Positions 62,099 to 64,000 of a stretch of 64,000 nt of DNA are shown here, piece after piece. The number at the start of each line of letters is the position of its first letter. Position 1 is the first letter of the stretch. The position numbers and the translations under genes were made by a program. Source of the stretch: Linyphia triangularis. Lineage: Eukaryota; Arthropoda; Arachnida; Araneae; Linyphiidae. The notes beneath the pieces are model-generated. The model was not told the origin of the DNA. It was given only the letters and a program-made list of their open reading frames with translations, and made no database searches. The stretch covers positions 97,323,792-97,387,791 of the forward strand of contig OZ021724.1 of NCBI GenBank assembly GCA_963978545.1. The letters are read 5' to 3'.

Positions 62099-63412
62099 TC
62101 TCTATATAAACAAATGTATGTCTGTGTGTCTGTCTGTTTGTTATTAATGCATTACTACACCATTCATCCGATTGCCATGAAACTTTGGGAAATTATTGAG
62201 TACACACCCGCGAAGGTTTCTGGCATAAAAATTTGGGGTGGACAAGAGGTCAAACGTTCCAAATTAGTGAAATTCGAATGTCCCACTTCCAATGTAGTCA
62301 CAACTCTGAATATTGGTACTAATATCAAGAAAGACAAACATAGGAAAAGTAAGCTATTCCGATCTCGATTAACCAACTTTAACTAACTTTATAAAAAGGG
62401 GTCAAACGTTCCAAATTGGGGATATTCGAATGTCCCACTTACAATGTAATCACAGCTCCGATATTCGGTAAAAATTTCAGCAAGAGCAAGCATAGAAAAG
62501 ACAAGCTATTCCAATATCGATTCACTAATTTTAAAGGGTCGAAAATGGGTCAAAACGTTCCAAAAAGGAATATTCCAATTTTCTACTTCCAGTTCAGTAA
62601 TAGCTCTGAAAATTGATACAAAAGTCAGCAAAGGCAAGCATAGAAAAAGTAAACTATCCCGATGTCGATTAACCAGTTTTAAGGGGTCGAAACGAGGTCA
62701 AACATGGAATATTCAAATGTCCCACTTGCGATATAACAACAGCTCTGATATTATGAATAAAAGTCAATTAGGACAAGAATAGAAAAATTAAGCTATTGCG
62801 ATTAAAATTAACTAATTTTAAAGGGTCGAAAAGGAGTCGAAACAATCCAAACGAGTAAAATCCCAGGTTCAATATAGTCATAACTCAAATTTGATACCAA
62901 GGGCAAGCATAGATAAAGTAACAATTCCGATCTTGATTAACTCATTTTAAAGGGTCGTAAAGAGATCGAAACTTTCAATGCGAGGAATAGCGCAAAGTCC
63001 CATTTTCAAAGAAGTCACAATTCTGCAATTTGATACATCTGCCAATAAACTAAGCTATTCCAATATCGTTTAACTAATTTTAAAGAATCGAAAGGGATAG
63101 AAACTTTCCAAACGAGTTCTACTTCCAATGTAGTCACATTTCTGTAATTTGGTACAAATATCAGCAAAGCGAATCATAGAAAAAGTAAGCTCTTTCAATC
63201 GCGATTAATTAATTTTAAAGGGTTGAAATGGGATCCAAACGGTTCATATGTTGAGAATATACCTATAACTTACTTCCAACAGAGTCAGAATCATAAAATT
63301 TGAAACAAAAGTTCGATTTAGAGGTCGAAACGGGATCGAACGTCCAAAATGTGGAATGCATGAACGCCTTTTGAGCACATGGTAAAATTTCGAAGCACGG
63401 GTATTCATCTAG
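62099..63412 (+). mobile_element. Helitron-like element with internal repeats of about 150 bp
   Basis: 5' A|TCTCTATATAAACAAATG and 3' 'cgaagcacgggtattcatCTAG'. Between them are about seven diverged units, each with 'aaagggtcgaaa', 'gtcaaacgttccaaa', 'tcccacttccaatgtagtca' and 'gcatagaaaaagtaagctat'. The base after CTAG is G rather than the usual T and the 3' hairpin is weak, so the class is probable but not certain. Confidence 0.55.
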
Positions 63413-64000
63413 GGTTAGTTCATATTCAATCAGTGTCAACCTCTACCGGGTTTTTTTTTTCCTTCTTTTTTTCTTCTTTTCTATGGATGTTGCAATGAGT
63501 GGATGATATTTATACCCTAGATGTTGACGCTGTGGTCAAGAAAAAGAAAGAATTCCAAAGATTTTTTTATAATCTTATTGTTTGTTTTCACTATCAGGAA
63601 AGATAAGTGAAAAACTGCGACCATTTCGGCCGATATAAAAAAAAAAAGCTCATCTCCACCTTTGAGTCGTAACAAACTAAATTTCACAAACCAAATTAAA
63701 ATACAATTAACAAACAGCTTACTCATATGCACCACAGGTATAGAATAGTATCTCTGTTACGCTCCTACTATTTACAGGACAGTTTATTATTGTTCAGAAA
63801 CTGCCATTTCCCTTCCTGTCATTCTTACTCTTTTAGCCTTTTAGACCCGACTTTTGATTGTTTAAAATTTCCCGATTGAAAGTAGTTTAATTTACTGTAT
63901 AAAAGACTTATACTACGAGTTCTTTTTTCTCTCTCTTTTTCTGTTTGCTAGAAATCTCCTGGGACAATACATCCCAATCGTATAGTCAACTGAAACTACT
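63413..64000. other. unassigned sequence at window edge
   Basis: T/C-rich runs (63452-63480) and AT-rich DNA. No exon 2 of the predicted third paralogue and no repeat family recognised. Confidence 0.35.

Overview
This is an AT-rich eukaryotic (animal) genome window dominated by introns and transposable elements. Two things suggest a chelicerate, most likely a spider: tRNA-derived SINEs with long target-site duplications and the abundant small DNA transposons, together with 6-exon paralogues of an alpha/beta hydrolase. The species is inference only. There are no bacterial-type operons, CRISPR arrays, rRNA genes or free-standing tRNA genes.

The host genes are two tandem minus-strand paralogues of an ABHD11-like serine hydrolase. 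Each was assembled here exon by exon from splice sites. Gene A (coding 34656 down to 4010) and gene B (coding 57310 down to 42121) each have six coding exons of identical length (8, 151, 174, 192, 203 and 139 nt). Intron phases are also identical, and each gene encodes 288 residues. Both keep the G-x-S-M-G-G nucleophile elbow and the C-terminal N-A-S-H histidine. Both lack an obvious mitochondrial presequence. Copy B differs at several motif positions.

Upstream of gene B lies a large inverted duplication: arms of about 1.8 kb (56744-58572 and 59198-61565) around a spacer of about 0.6 kb. Each arm carries a promoter and first exon. The right arm therefore predicts a third paralogue on the plus strand that leaves the window to the right. 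Two small transposons sit only in the right arm, with the exact empty sites still visible in the left arm.

Most of the rest is mobile DNA. It includes four solo LTRs of one family with 4-bp duplications, a dead Gypsy-type pol fragment, and hAT elements with 8-bp duplications. There are also Tc1/mariner relics, among them a nearly intact element with 98-bp TIRs next to its own internal-deletion derivative. Helitron-like elements, TTAA-flanked (piggyBac-like) MITEs, three long foldback elements and two SINE families are present. Several unnamed dispersed families are also seen, one of which ends in a palindrome that was itself the target of a hAT MITE. Simple repeats include long (TA)n tracts and an AT-only minisatellite that changes its period from 22 to 25 bp.

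Stretches not listed as features are AT-rich intronic or intergenic DNA in which I recognise nothing.
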